A stretch of 64,000 nucleotides of DNA from Adiantum capillus-veneris (GCA_014529385.2 CM043944.1:68806895-68870894), one strand, 5' to 3'. Positions 22,111-35,479 are shown, counted from the stretch's first letter. Notes: generated by a model from the letters alone, not told the origin. Numbers and translations are program-made.

Positions 22111-22836
22111 CACTACGTTGATAAATGTTGTTTTATGTAGTATATACACATATCATTTTCATCACGTAATCACGCATCTTGTACTTTTACGTTCATACTC
22201 TATGTACCATATGTTTTCGTGCGTATATATGTCGTCAAAAGAGTGGCGTCGCGAACCATATCTTATGGCATTGTGAACGTAAATTATTTCACTAACGATG
22301 CTAATAATTTTCATGACTATGTTTTTTTTGAGTCTATGATCTATGTAGGATTCATCAAAGAATTGATTTTATGAAAGACAAACTTGGTGACAATAAAAGA
22401 TTTATGAAGATATGTTTGGTGATTTCATATTGATGACAACATGAAGATATGTTTGGTGATACGATAGTGATGACAAGCTACATAGCAGATTCATGGAGAC
22501 ACTTCTGATTACGAGCTAATCGATAGCCTTTACACCTCTTTATTAAACCTTTGTATTCATTATTGTATTTGATAGGATAGGAGTAATGTAACTCCTCATA
22601 AAACATTCATTGTAAAAGGAGTGATGTAGCTCCTCATAAAATATTCATTGTAAAAGGATTGATGTAGCTCCTCATGAATATTTGTATATTTAATGATTTT
22701 TATAATATAACGGTGGGTGTATATAGAGCTGTGGGTTTTTCCCTTGATCCCCCAAGGGGTTTTTCATCCACAGTTAGGGACCCTTATTTGAGCGGGGGTG
22801 TTGAGCTTATATGTGAAGCTACTCAATATATGGCTC

Positions 22837-25800
22837 TTTGTAATTGCCACAGTGAGTTACCTCACCCTATCAAATCACTCAAACACTGTGGTTACCCTCA
22901 CCCTTTCACTGTATATAGGTGCGTGTGAGTTAGGGGACTTTTCCCATATCTCCTTACTGGAATAAAAAACCCTCAATTAGCTAGGCATTGGGCTAGTTGA
23001 GCCAAAAAATATATATATATAAAAAATATAAGTATATTATGGCCCATGCGTATGTAAATATTTCTTTGTATGTATTGCCTAAATAAAAGATTTTTTCATA
23101 ATTATTTTGGTATTTATTTAAATATTTTTACCTAAGTGTGTGTTATTTATGCTCTGTACATTGTCTCACCATTACCACAATTTTTCTTACCATTTTTCAT
23201 ACTCTTTATTCCATATAGAAATATTTTCATGTAAGCTTTTCTTATATTTGGTGTAACTCCACCCCAACAAAAATCCAAAAAAACTAGTTTTATTTATGTG
23301 TATATTTTTTCACTGTTGTGATTTTTCCCTTCCTACATCTATTTTGTTTTTTTTCTAAAAAAATTAGAACACCAAAAATATTTATCTTTTTATGGTAGCC
23401 TCATAATGAGAGAGATTTCTTTTGACCCCTTTATATTTTTTTTCCACTTATATTATTTATATTTGACATGTACATATTTTTTAGACCCCTCAATATTTGA
23501 TTTTCTTAGTTGTACTATTCACTTATATCATGATCTCAACAATATCTTCAATTATAGAACTACCAAATAAGGTCAAGGGTAGGTGGCATGCATACATGCA
23601 CTATGGAGGGCTCACTCTTGGAGGTATTCAAAAGAATCATCCAAAGAAGGACCCCACAAGGACCTTGTGCAGTGGAAAAAAACGGTCGGTTTTGCTGAAT
23701 TTTTAAAGTTCACTTGCTCTCCGAATTTGAAAAGGTGATACAAACAAAAGTTGTAGCTCGTGGGCTGAACTTTTGCCTCAAATTTTTTCATATTTTTTGA
23801 GCTATGAGCTGTGAGCTATGATTTTATTAGTGGACCCCAGTTTTCCCATGCTATGCAGCCACACTCTCTCTTCCACTTTATCATTTTCCTCTTTCACACA
23901 CACTTCTCCACTCATCATCCCCACCTCTCTCGCCACTCCTCTCTGCACCCTACTCACCTTCTCCTCAACCTTGAAGAATAAGAGAAACCATGGTGAACTC
24001 ATACCTCCCACACACAATTCCATTCCAAAATTGACCACCTAGTCTCATTTTTCCTCCTCCAAATTACCCATATCTATCAAAAAAACCACAAAATTCAGCC
24101 TCTTCTCTTAAAAGACAGCATCATGGTGGTTGATTACTCAGCTTCAATTACCTTGTCTCTCAAGGAAGGTCAAGAGTGGAGAAAAAATGTACCGTCAAAG
24201 CTAGTGGACCGTCAACAAGCGTCAAAATTTGCCCTACTCAAGACACTTGGAGCATCAACCTTGTAAGAAATCCACCTTTTCTTACCTCTTAAGAGTTTTT
24301 CTTCCTTATTTGTATCCTACATGGATACTCCCATTGTAAATATCCAATTCCATTTGTAAATTAATACTAACTCTACTAACACTAACCCACTATGAAAAGT
24401 CCTATCACCTCCATTTCTCTCCTCTCTCTTTCCCCACCAACTTCTTGATAATTCCAAGCAAAAGAAATTAGATAAATTGCTGAAAATCTAACCCAACCAT
24501 GGTTAGAGGAGCAACCCTAGCCTTCAAAATTGCTATAAAAGGAGGGTGTAGCTAGCACAAAGGGGGGGAGCCATAAGCAAGAGCACTATGCTATAGCTTG
24601 AGAAGCCAAGCTCAACCTCTCTAGAAGGAGCTCTTGAGTGGAAGCTCATTGTCTTATGCATGTGCATGTGTTGTAATAGGGGATTAGCAAGGGAACTCTA
24701 TGCCATTGTAAGAGAGAGAGTGATCATTCAATTGAGAGTACGAAATCTATCATTTCTCCTACTAGTGTAAGCCCAACATTTGCTGAATCAAGGAGGGTGG
24801 ATTTGGACTAAACTTGGATACTTTGTCTCCCTTCCAACGTGAAGTAATGAACAACAATGATGCGTAAGTGTCTTGGTGTTTTTTGTTAAGTTCTTGATAG
24901 CTTGTTAACTACACAAAGTTTTGAAAGGTCTTTCAACATGAATTCTAGATTCTTATGTGAAAATGTTTTTTTTCTTTCTTATGTTATGCTAATCCAAACC
25001 ATATTCTACATCAATTTTTGTTGTCTTGAAATTAAACTCAGTCATACAAGTTTTCATGATTCATATAATCTACTTGATTGTGCTAAAATTCAAGCATTCA
25101 TGCAGTACAACAACAAACAACACAAAGTCAATCCTCAATGGGGGCACCAATTTGAGGCGATCAGGGGCGGGCAATAAGAAGAGCGGCCTCTAAACACCCT
25201 TCGAGTCTCCCGTGCTGCTCAATTGGGGCTGGGGCAAGCACAATCACAGACAACAACAACCCACAGCCAGAAACCAAACAAGAAAAGGGGCACCACCTAG
25301 TTGTAGATGCGATCTAGGACGCACGTGATATCTCCTTGTACTCAAACACACAAAAAGAGGGGAATGCAAGATAGCCACACACACCAAACACAAACATTCA
25401 CCACGCTAGAGAGAGGTAAGAGCACAAATCAACTTGATCAACTCAATCTTAGCCTTAAAGACTAGATACACACAAAGCTTGATGAGAAATAGAGAGAAAA
25501 CACAAAACTTGACCTTGTTGCCAATACACAAATTGTCTTAGGGTCACGGGAGCCCTCTCACCGAGCATCCTCTTACAATTCACCTTTTAGGCAAACAATT
25601 CAACAAGCCCTCAAACCACCAAGCATGAAATGGCACAACAAACTTCAAGGACAATATACCTTCAACCACCTCATGAACCAACTTATCAAGTCAATTTGGA
25701 GAGAAGAGTCGTAGTTGCGGCATACAATTGCACCCAAAACTATAAATCTTATTTATGCACAAGAGTAGGCTACAAGTGTGGTGAAGAGTATGGCATACAC

Positions 25801-27727
25801 TCCACTCCTCTAGATGGCATAACTAACTTCAAGCTTCTCCATGCACCTATGTGTAATGATAGAATAGAGCACTCACGATGCACACACTCTACACAACTAG
25901 GCTTGAAGAGTGGTGTGTTATGTGTTGAGAATGGTGTGGTGTACTGTGATCATGTGATGATTTACAAGGGAGAGAAGGGCTCTATTTATAGGTTTTAGAA
26001 GCCCCGATTTGGATTAGGCCTAATCAATTTTATTTGAAGGAATAAAAGATTGTGTATTTTTTTATTTTTTTTAATGAGGGTGGGTCTCTCTTGTCCTTTG
26101 AGTCACATGGATGTGGGCTCAAGGGAAGAGAATTATTGAGGATGAAAGGAGAGAGGGATTGAGTGAATAATTTGAGAGGGCCTACTCTAGTAGAGGGTGC
26201 ATTTTACAATAAGGTTAGTGGTTAGTAGTTAGTAATTATCACTAAAAAATATTTACAAAATCATTCACCAAATGGTGAGATATATGATGAGAAAAGTTAG
26301 AGAAGGGATAAGCTTGTAAAAGCAAGGTTGAAGCTTGGAGAAGTTGACATTCACCTCTTTACAGCACCGGTAGAAGAAGCGGTCAGCATGGCGAAGTAGC
26401 GCGTGTCGATGAAGCTATGTTATCTTCAAACCTTGGAAAATTCATGATAAAAGACTTCATTTGCAGAGGTTATCCTTGGATTTTTGTTGATTTTTTGAAG
26501 TTCTTTACAAAGCTGAAGAGAGTATGGTAATATGGACATATATGTAGAGAGAAAGGGGGACACATAGGGTGTAGAAATGGAGGATGAAGGCTATGGAGGT
26601 GTGAGATATGTGGCAATGGTGAAGAGGGTGAATTAGGACATGGGAGTTGCAGGTTTGGAAGTGGGAAGGAGAGGGAGGAGTGTGTGTGAAAGAGGAAAAT
26701 GATAAAGTGGAAGAGGGAGTGTGGCTGCATAGCATGGGCAAAGTGGGGTCCACCAATAAAATCATAGCTCTCAGCTCGTAGCTCAAAAACATATCAAAAA
26801 ATTTGAGGTGAAAGTTCATCTCACGAGCTACAACTTTTGTTTGTATCACCTTTCCAAATTCACGGAACATGTGATCTTTAAAAATTCAGCAAAACCGACT
26901 GTTTTTTCCACTGCACAAGGTCCTTCTTTGGATTATTCTTTTGAATACCTCCAAGAGTGAGCTCCCCATGGTGCATGCATGCATGCCACATACCCTTGAC
27001 CTTATTTGGTAGGTCTATAATTGAAGATATTATTGAGATCATGATATAAGTGAATAGTACAACTAAGAAAATCAAATATTTAGGGGTCTAAAAAAATATG
27101 TACATGTCAAATATAAATAATATAGGTGGAAAAAATATAAAGGGGTCAAAATAAATCTCTCTCATTATAAGTCTACCATAAAAAGATGAATATTTTTGGT
27201 GGTCTAATTTATGAGAGTAATAGAGAATAGATGTAGAAAGGAAAAAATCACAATAGTGAAAAGATATACACATAAATAGAACTAGTTTTTTTGGATTTTT
27301 GTTGGGATGGAGTTACACCAAAAATAAGAGAAGCTTCCATGAAATTATTTTTATATGGAATAAAGAGTATGAAAAATGGTAAAAAAAATATGGTAATGGT
27401 GAGTCAATGTACATAGCATAAATAACACACCGTAGGTAGAAATATTTAAATAAATACCAAAATAATTATGAAAATTCCTTTTTTTTAGGCCCTATTTACA
27501 ATGAAATATTTATACACAAATGGGCCATAATATTTTTTATTTTTTTATTTTTTTATTTTTTTGGCTCAACTAGCCCAGTGACTAGCTAATTAAGGGTTTT
27601 TAGAAGATATGGGAAAAGTCCCGTAACTCACACACACCTATATACAGTGAAATGGTAGGGATAGCCACAGTGTTTGGATGATGTTGGTAGGGTGGGTTAA
27701 CTCACTATGGCAATTACGTAGAGCCGA
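22837..27727. mobile_element. ~4.9 kb unit with ~1.1 kb terminal inverted repeats
   Basis: The left arm (22,837 to about 23,930) and right arm (27,727 down to about 26,650) are inverted copies. The ends read GGCTCTTTGTAATTGCCA and GGCTCTACGTAATTGCCA. Both arms carry the same AT-rich text, the same 60-70 codon frame (starting MIFLVVLFTYIMIS) and the same GTGGACCCCA...CACACTCCCTCTTCCAC block. The spacer encodes no transposase. Long arms suit a Mutator-like (MULE) element, or two LTR-like repeats in inverted orientation. A clear target duplication was not seen; the left arm begins inside the truncated LTR of copy A. Confidence 0.65.
23931..26649. other. Spacer of the inverted-repeat unit
   Basis: About 2.7 kb between the arms. 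It contains TATA-like boxes on the plus strand (TATAAAAGG, 24,534) and the minus strand (CTATAAATAGAGC, near 25,980-25,992), and a 122-codon plus-strand frame at 25,630-25,998 with a Cys/His-containing but unrecognised sequence. The two boxes face each other. No domain was recognised; the spacer may hold captured or LTR-derived DNA. Confidence 0.35.
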
Positions 27728-28531
27728 AAAATGGCTATTAGTACCAATGAGGCTATACGGCTCGCTAAGAGCTCAAACAACTCGTTGATATATGGATCGT
27801 TCTCGAAGTCCTCGAGCAAAAAACGCTCAGAAACAATACATAGGTCAGTTGTTTGAGCTCTAGGCGAGTCCTATAGCTTGCCCACATGCCTCTTTGGCAC
27901 ACGAAAAAGCTATGTGGGTTCGCAGAATCTTAAATGGTTCGCCAATGTGCTGTTTCCAAAGTAGTCTGCGAGTGTTTTTTTGATCATGGACTTCAGAAAT
28001 GGTCGATCGGCAAACTTTAGCGCATGGAGCCCACGTGGCAATGAGGCATGTGAAAAAGTTATACAGCTTGTTTGAACTTTGAAAATGGCCCATTTGCGAG
28101 CCGTTTGAGATCTCGTGAGCCCACATAGCTTGTCCACGTGCCAACGAGGCATCTTGGCAAGCTATATGGCTCATGATATCTGAAGCGGCTGGCCAATGGA
28201 TCATTTTAGAAGTTCGCAATAATTATTTTTGTTATACATCAAGAACGTTTTTCTTAACTGAACAAAGGGAGCCGATTTAGGACTTATAGAAACGTCTGCT
28301 ACATGACAGAAATCATGGGTTTGAGATTTAATATTGGCTTGAGGACCTGCTTTTTTATTTTAATATATATTTTTAATAAACAAACATGATCATCTATTTT
28401 TTATTTAATTTAAAGTTCTAACATAAAAAATTAGCAAAAAGAGACAGAGAGAGCTGTTTACCATAATTCATCTTGAAGCCGAAATTGTAAATTTATATCG
28501 CTTATGTACGCACCGGTCCGATCAACGTCCG
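27728..28531. other. Unassigned, no gene recognised
   Basis: Moderately GC sequence with repeated TGGCAAGC/AGCTTGCCACGTG-like phrases. The minus-strand frame at 27,860-28,219 lacks any domain and looks fortuitous. Confidence 0.35.
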
Positions 28532-29437
28532 CACTACTATGCGAAATGCCAACAAATATATGAGCAATGAGAGCAATCACAAATGCAAGAACACCGGCAC
28601 GAGAGAGAGAGAGTTAGAGTTTGTGGGTGTGTGTGTGTGTGTTCCACTCGAGAGCTAGAGTTTGTATGTGTGTGTAGAAGAGCTAGAGAGAGAGAGAGAG
28701 CATTAGAGATAGATTGTTGTATGTACTGTGTGTGAGAGAGGGAGCGATGAGAGATCACTTATGAAACCCTGCACGTCATATAGTCGTTGCATGTTCAAAG
28801 CGTCGCTGATGTGGTCTTTTTTTTATTAAAAACACAACTCGTCGCTTAAGCATCTCACCGCTTATGCCACGCGCCGCTTATACCACACATTTTGCCATGC
28901 GTCGCTTATGCCACGCGTCGCTATAGCCCTCGTTAAATGCCTTATTTCTGTTGCTTATGCGACGGTAACTCGTCGCTATAGCCCTCGTTAAATGCCTCGT
29001 TTATGCGACGTACAATAGCGACAGCTACAGCGATGCCTTTTTCCCTCGCTAATGCGATGAAAATTCATCGCTGTAGCCATCGCTATAGGGGGGCAAATGT
29101 AGTCATATAGTCACTCCATGTTCAAAGCGTCGTTGATGCGGTCTTTTTTTTATTAAAAAAACAACTCGTCGCTTAAGCATCTCGCCGCTTATGCCATGCG
29201 CCGCTTATACCACACATTTTGCCATGCGTCGCTTATGCCACGCGCCGCTTATGCGACGAAAAGTAAACGTCTTATTTCTGTTGCTTATGCGACAGTAACT
29301 CGTCGCTATAGCCCTCGTTAAATGCCTCGTTTATGCGTCGTACAATAGCGACAGCTACAGTGATGCCTTTTTCCCTCGTTAATGCGATGAAAATTCATCG
29401 CTGTAGCCGTCGCTATAGGGGGGCAAATGTAGTAGTG
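28532..29437. mobile_element. Non-autonomous CACTA-like element
   Basis: The left end reads CACTACTATGCG and the right end, reversed, CACTACTACATTTG. The interior holds no gene but is packed with short inverted motifs (GTCGCTTATGCGAC, CGTCGCTATAGC) typical of CACTA subterminal repeats, which transposon proteins bind. A ~330 bp block is present twice in direct orientation (about 28,770-29,095 and 29,100-29,430). The flanking trinucleotides (CCG, GCA) do not match, so the left end is uncertain. The TAGCGACG vocabulary is shared with the CACTA terminus at 57.6 kb. Confidence 0.5.
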
Positions 29438-29791
29438 GCAATCCAGGTTGCTAGTGCTCTCATTCGTGTCTCTGGCACTGGCCCTGCTAATTTTCATGAA
29501 ACTAACCATTACCCCACTTTCAAACGTGTTTCTTCTGTTGTCAATTTGTTGTGTTCTGAAATGCTTTCCATGCGACCACAGTACCATGTATGTATGATAC
29601 TTCTTGTCACATCCAATAGCCAGCTCTTCCTCTTCTAGAGATATGGGTTCTCTGATCTGTCAAGCTGCTCTCACTGTCTTGTCCAACCATGCCATTTTAG
29701 GAAATTCAGGTAGAGGAGCGAGATAGTATCGCAAGGGTAAGCCTCTAGTCGTTCGGCTTCTCCTGAAATCGTGTCGCTCCCTATTGCGTCT
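29438..29791. other. Short unassigned stretch
   Basis: A plus-strand frame through 29,333-29,638 has no recognised domain. I see nothing else supportable. Confidence 0.3.
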
Positions 29792-30340
29792 CTATTTCTC
29801 TTCTTCGTACCTTTCAAGCCATTTTTGCATCGGCGCTGAATTTAGTATACAGAACTTCATGATCTTTTCTCGTATGGCGTCGTTCATTTTCTTCGGCACC
29901 TCTTGCCCTTGCGGCTGCTCTCCCATGAGTCTTGCATCCTCCTCATCGCTCCATAGTCGAGGCATTTCTGGGTCAGAAACGGATAGGAATTTGGTCGTCA
30001 ATACAAGAGACTCTTGCACCATCCATCCTTCTCCCTTGCTCTCCTTTGGACGCGCTTTTTGGTGAGAAAAACCCTTAAGTGTTTTCATGAACCGCTCTAG
30101 AAAGAACATCCAACGGCTGTAGACTGTACCTGCCACTGCAACCTCATCTACTACATGGACGAGCAAGTGCATTTGGATAGTTAGGCAGCTCGTGGGTAGA
30201 TACTTCTCAATCATGCAAACTAACTCAATGGAGTTAGCCCTTGCGATTGCAATAGATTCCTCCCGTATCTCCTTAGAAGAGATCCACCGCACTGGCAATG
30301 CATGTAGCGAGCAAAACCCCTTTGCCTCTGTTAGTTCCAT
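29792..30340 (-). pseudogene. CACTA transposase C-terminal fragment (DUF4218-like)
   Basis: A 182-codon minus-strand frame matches the intact CACTA protein encoded at 61.45-62.0 kb: LTIQMHLLVHVVDEVAVAGT, SRWMFFLERFMKTLKG, QKARPKESKGEGWMVQESL, and later MQKWLERYEEEK. This is the DUF4218 region that follows the tnp2 domain in plant CACTA transposases. The N-terminal part and later exons are absent, so it is a relic of a second, diverged CACTA family member. Confidence 0.85.
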
Positions 30341-30349
30341 AGTTTCTTC

Positions 30350-30592
30350 TAGAGGGAGAGAGAGAGATAGAGAGAGTTTCTATCCTTTTCACACCTGTAA
30401 TTGGTCAACCAACCTAACTCTTTCTCTCTCTCTTTCTCTATCTACTATCTATCTCTAGTTAGTCTCTCTCTCTCTATATATATATATCACTCTCTATCTC
30501 TTTATTCTCTCTCTCTGTCTACGTACCCTATCTCTCATTCTTTCTCTCTCGATCTCACTCTCGCTATCTCTCTTTCTCTCTCTATTTTCCAA
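30350..30592 (+). repeat. CT-rich low-complexity tract
   Basis: Runs of CTCTCT, TATATATA and TCTTTCTC mark the junction between the CACTA relic and the truncated end of the second gypsy gag-pro copy. Confidence 0.85.
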
Positions 30593-32285
30593 TTTCAGAA
30601 TATAGAATTCTCATCTTCAATTATATGTTGTACTTGTATCACATGTGTCTTTAAAGCACTATCTTCAGCCTCTAATTGGATAGACTCCGTTAAAGCTTGT
30701 TTCTTTCTTCTTATGATATCAATGATTTCCTCGTGGAACTCTCTTTTTGAAATGCCAAGGACTTCTCCCAATATAAACTCCACCTTGCTATTTAAGATCC
30801 TTTCCTCTAAAACTTTCTTTAAATCTGTGGCAACTTCAATATCTGATTGTAGCTTGTATGATGGCCTTTTTTCCTTGCTTTTCTTTATCTTGCTTCTCCT
30901 TTGGTGCAACATCTTTCATTGGTACTTCTTGTGAAGGAGGCTCCCTTGCCATGGGCTCTTGAGAGGGACTCAGATCCTTTTTCCCTCCACCTCTAGTAGC
31001 CCTCTTTGAGGGGCCTTCATCCCCATTTTCTCTCTACTATGTTTTTCTTCAACAAGTGCCTTGTTTCTTCGACACTTTACAATGTAGGCTTGCATTGACA
31101 AGGCATCTATAGGTTCATTCCACCCAGTCTCAAGACTGATACAATCTTCTGCTCCATGTAAGGTTTTTTTAGTCAACTTTCCCTTCATAGCTAACTCCAT
31201 CGCAGATGTCCAGACATCTTCACTATCCTCACTCACGTCTTCAATAGATTTTGACCCTTTAAGCATGACTTGACCAGTCTTTATGCCAAATGTTGTTGCT
31301 TTAACCATTGAGATAGCATGATTGGTTTCCATGTACTGAACTAGCTTTTTCATCCCTCCTTCGCCAAAGTTGGTCGCCAAGGGCTTCCGTCTTTCACTAT
31401 GATGTATCTTCCCTTCTTTAAAGAAAACAAGATCTTTACCCAAGGCATCTTTGAAGCTTTAACAGTCTCTTCTTGGGTGGTATGGGTTGTTACACCAGAT
31501 GCACCTATTTACAAATCCCTCTACATTTTGAGGTCTTTGACTTGATGACTGTCCAGATGTTTGCCCCTTTTCTTCAAGCCTTGCTAGCTTTAATTTCACC
31601 TCGCATATGCCCTTCACAAGTTCTTCAAGCATAGAACCATCATCCTTAGAAGCTACAATATTAGGTTTTGACTGCTTCCCAGTAATAGCAGGAACTGGAG
31701 CGAGCACCATTGTTCACCACCATATTCTCTCTTTTGCATTGTCCTTTTTCCAACAAGGAGACTGCATCTTGTACACCATTCCACCTTGTCTTAAAACCTT
31801 ACTCTGTATCTTTGTCTTCTAAGAGAAGCTCTAACTTTTCTTCAATTTTTTTACCTGTTGCTTGTAGGAAAAGTTCTACCTTCTCCGTATCCAAGGAAGC
31901 TTGTTTAGTTTGTGATAGTTGAGCATAGCATCGCTCAAACTCTCTGAAAATCTCTATAACAGAAATCCCTTCTTTAGGCTTTGCAACCCAATCTAAGAAA
32001 GTTTTTTTGGTCACACTTTTGGGGTCCTCCATAAAGTAGCCTTCTTTTAGAGAAAGCTTGAATTCTCCCAATTTCTTCCATGAGCATTTTGAATTGCCCT
32101 AATACGGTCTCTGATCTCTGGGACACAAACTAGCTCAAAACTTCAAAGCATGTCTTCCTCACACACTCGACTCATTTCCATTTCCTTCATCTAATTTTGT
32201 AGATACTTTGTGATGTCCTTGCCATCAAACTGGTCAAGTATCTTCACAATGGAGTGTAATTATTTTGTGGTTGAAATCTAGCTTC

Positions 32286-32427
32286 TGTTGAGAGAGAAGG
32301 AGAGAACACAGAAGTAGAACCCCAAAGTGTGTAGAATACACACATGAGATGATGTATATATAGAGGGGACCTGGGTGCCATATATAGAGAAGCCATATAT
32401 TGAGTAGCTTCACATATAAGCTCAACA
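32286..32427 (-). repeat. 3' LTR of TRIM-like copy B
   Basis: 142 bp, adjoining the purine tract (minus strand GAGCGGGGG) at 32,428-32,436. Confidence 0.9.
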
Positions 32428-32699
32428 CCCCCGCTCAAATAAGGGTCCCTAACTGTGGATGAAAAAACCCTTGGGGGATCAAGGGAAAAACCCACAGCTC
32501 TATATACACCCACCGTTATATTATAAAAATTATTGAATATACAAATGTTTACGAGGAGCTACATCACTCCTCTTACAATGAATGTTTTATGAGGAGTTAC
32601 ATTACTGCTATCAAATACAATAATGAATACAAAGGTTCAATAAAGAGGTGTAAAAGCTATCGATTAGCTTGTAATCAAAAGTGTCTCCGTGAATCTGCT

Positions 32700-33560
32700 G
32701 TGTAGCTTGTCATCAATATCGCATCACCAAACATGTCTTCATGTTGTCATCAATATGGTATCACCAAACATATCTTCATAAATCTTTTATTGTCACCAAG
32801 TTTGTCTTCATAAAATCAATTCTTTGATCAATCCTACATAGATCATAGACTCCAAAAAAAACATGTCATGAAAATTATTAGCATCGTTAATGAAATAATT
32901 ACGTTCACAATGCCATAAGAGATGGTTCGCGACGCCACTCTTTTGACGACATATATACGCACGACAACATATGGTACATAAAGTATAAACGTAAAAGTAC
33001 AAAATGTGTGATTACGTGATACAAATGATATGTGTATATACTACATAAAACAGCATTTATCAATGTAGTGATCAATGAATACCATCAAAGTATTAACAAA
33101 ATATCATCATTATGTCAATAAAAATGAATAAATGATCATGGTATCAACGAAAAGCATCATGATATCACCGAGAATAATCATTGTATCAACGAAACAACAT
33201 CATGGCATCACCGAGAATAACCATGGTATCAACGAAATATCATCATGGCATCACCGAGAATAACCATGGTATCAACGAAACAATATCATGGTATCACCGA
33301 GAATAACCATGGTATCAACAAAACATCATCATGGTATGAATAAAAATCACCATGGAATCAACGAAATATCATCATGGAATCACCGAGAATAACCATGGTA
33401 TCAACGAAATATCATCATGGCACCACCGAGAATAACCATGGTATCAATGACATATTATCATGGTATCAACGAAAATCACCATGACCAGAGTATTAACAAA
33501 ACATCATCATGGTACCATCAAAATCACTATGGTATCAATGAGAAATTATCAATAAAACGA
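32700..33560 (-). repeat. First copy of an internal duplication, with minisatellite
   Basis: The stretch from CATCAATATCGCATCACC through the 42 bp minisatellite is repeated almost base for base at 34,140-34,880. It includes a 60-odd codon frame with no known domain that appears in both copies. Confidence 0.85.
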
Positions 33561-34139
33561 CGTAAACTATATCTCTAAAAGAATAATTATACGAGAATCA
33601 ATGAACGAGTATATCATATAACAAAAGATCATGTACCAACAGTAGCTCGATAGAATTTGGACGATCATCAACGGCTCGACTGAATCAGAACGATGTGTAA
33701 CTGGCTTCTGCAGCAAAGTTACGTCAGTAACAAATATATGATTGATGAAGAAAAATATAATTCAGAAGTTTTCAATTATGAGAAAAATCAAAAGCAAAAA
33801 GTAAAATTTTGATTTTCAAACATATTCGCAGTCCGAGACGATAACCCAAAATTGGTGCAAAATTTAGAGAAACTTTCTTCTGCAAAGTTATAGACCACAT
33901 CGATTCCAATCCCCATAGCGGGTAGTTTCTTCTGCAAAGTTGTAGAACACATCGATTCCAGTCTCTCACGCAGGTAGTTTCTGCAAAATCGTTTTCAATA
34001 AGCAGAAAAAATAAAAAACAAAAAAACGGAAATTGCTTTTTATGTATGTACGCAGTCCGCGAACGATAACTCAAAATCGGTGCAGAATTTGAAAACACTT
34101 CCTTCTGCAAAGTTGTAGACCACATCGATTCCGGTCATG

Positions 34140-34880
34140 TCATGTCATCAATATCGCATCACCAAACATGTCTTCATGTTGTCATCAATATGGCATCACC
34201 AAACATATCTTCATAAATCTTTTATTGTCACCAAGTTTGTCTTCATAAAATCAATTCTTTGATCAATCCTACATAGATCATAGACTCCAAAAAAAAACAT
34301 GTCATGAAAATTATTAGCATCGTTAATGAAATAATTACGTTCACAATGCCATAAGAGATGGTTCGCGACGCCACTCTTTTGACGACATATATACGCACGA
34401 CAACATATGGTACATAAAGTATAAACGTAAAAGTACAAAATGTGTGATTACGTGATACAAATGATATGTGTATATACTACATAAAACAACATTTATCAAT
34501 GTAGTGATCAATGAATACCATCAAAGTATTAACAAAATATCATCATTATGTCAATAAAAATGAATAAATGATCATGGTATCAACGAAAAGCATCATGATA
34601 TCACCGAGAATAATCATTGTATCAACGAAACAACATCATGGCATCACCGAGAATAACCATGGTATCAACGAAATATCATCATGGCATCACCGAGAATAAC
34701 CATGGTATCAACGAAACAACATCATGGTATCACCGAGAATAACCATGGTATCAACAAAACATCATCATGGTATCAATAAAAATCACCATGGAATCAACGA
34801 AATATCATCATGGAATCACCGAGAATAACCATGGTATCAACGAAATATCATCATGGAATCATCGAGAATAACCATGGTGA
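34140..34880 (-). repeat. Second copy of the internal duplication
   Basis: It is nearly identical to 32,705-33,440 in the same orientation. It ends by joining an LTR fragment at about 34,876, which shows rearrangement inside or between element copies. Confidence 0.85.
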
Positions 34881-34985
34881 GAACACAGAAGTAGAACCCC
34901 AAAGTGTGTAGAATACACACATGAGATGATGTATATATAGAGGGGACCTGGGTGCCATATATAGAGAAGCCATATATTGAGTAGC
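34876..34985 (-). repeat. Internal partial LTR fragment
   Basis: About 110 bp of the 142 bp LTR, lacking both ends, lies inside the element in the same orientation as its terminal LTRs. Confidence 0.85.
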
Positions 34986-34989
34986 CATA

Positions 34990-35465
34990 TTGGATGTGAT
35001 CAAAATCGATTTTGCAGAAACTACCTACTAGAGGGATCGGAATCGATGCGGTTTACAACTTTGCAGAAGGAAGTTTCTTCAAATTCTGCACCGATTTTGA
35101 GTTATTGTTCGCGGACTGCGTACATACCTGAAAAACAGCTTCCGCGTTTTGTTTTTGATTTTTCTGCTAATTGGAAACGATTTTGCAGAAACTATCCGCG
35201 GAGAGACCGGAATCGATGTGGTCAACAACTTTGCAGAAGGAAGTTTTTTCAAATTCTGTACCGATTTTGAGTTATTGTTCGCGGACTGCGTACATACTTG
35301 AAAAACAGCTTCCGCGTTTTGTTTTTGATTTTTCTGCTAATTGAAAACGATTTTGCAGAAACTACCCGCGCTAGGAGACCGGAATCGATGTGGTCTACAA
35401 CTTTGCAGAAGGAAGTGTTTTCCAAATCTGCACCGATTTTGAGTTATCGTTCGCGGACTGCGTAC
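34990..35465 (+). repeat. ~170 bp repeats in inverted orientation
   Basis: GGAATCGATG(C/T)GGT phrases at about 35,038, 35,210 and 35,381 run on the plus strand, opposite to the related units at 33,780-34,130. Confidence 0.85.
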
Positions 35466-35479
35466 ATACCTAGGTCCCC

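Larger units (their letters stand above)
20462..22836 (+). mobile_element. TRIM-like short-LTR element, copy A
   Basis: It starts with TGTTGAGCTTATATG. The left LTR is 20,462-20,588, followed by a mutated Met-tRNA primer-binding site TGATATGAGAGC (20,589-20,600). The right LTR starts at 22,799 directly after a purine tract (GAGCGGGGG) but is cut after about 38 bp, where the 22.8-27.7 kb inverted-repeat unit begins. The interior has no protein; it holds ~170 bp and ~42 bp tandem repeats. The LTR matches that of the intact copy at 32,286-35,621, in opposite orientation. Confidence 0.8.

Noticed and set aside
23497-23706. 69-codon frame repeated inverted at 26,878-27,075 as a real gene
   Set aside because: It lies in the inverted arms and is shared because the arms are copies. 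No domain or codon-level conservation could be shown.
22827-27745. ATGGCT at both borders of the inverted-repeat unit as a target duplication
   Set aside because: The six shared bases do not sit at equal distances from the aligned arm ends, so they do not define a duplication.
27860-28219. 119-codon minus-strand frame as a gene
   Set aside because: Composition is not protein-like in context, no domain is visible, an overlapping frame is equally open, and no splice or promoter signal supports it.
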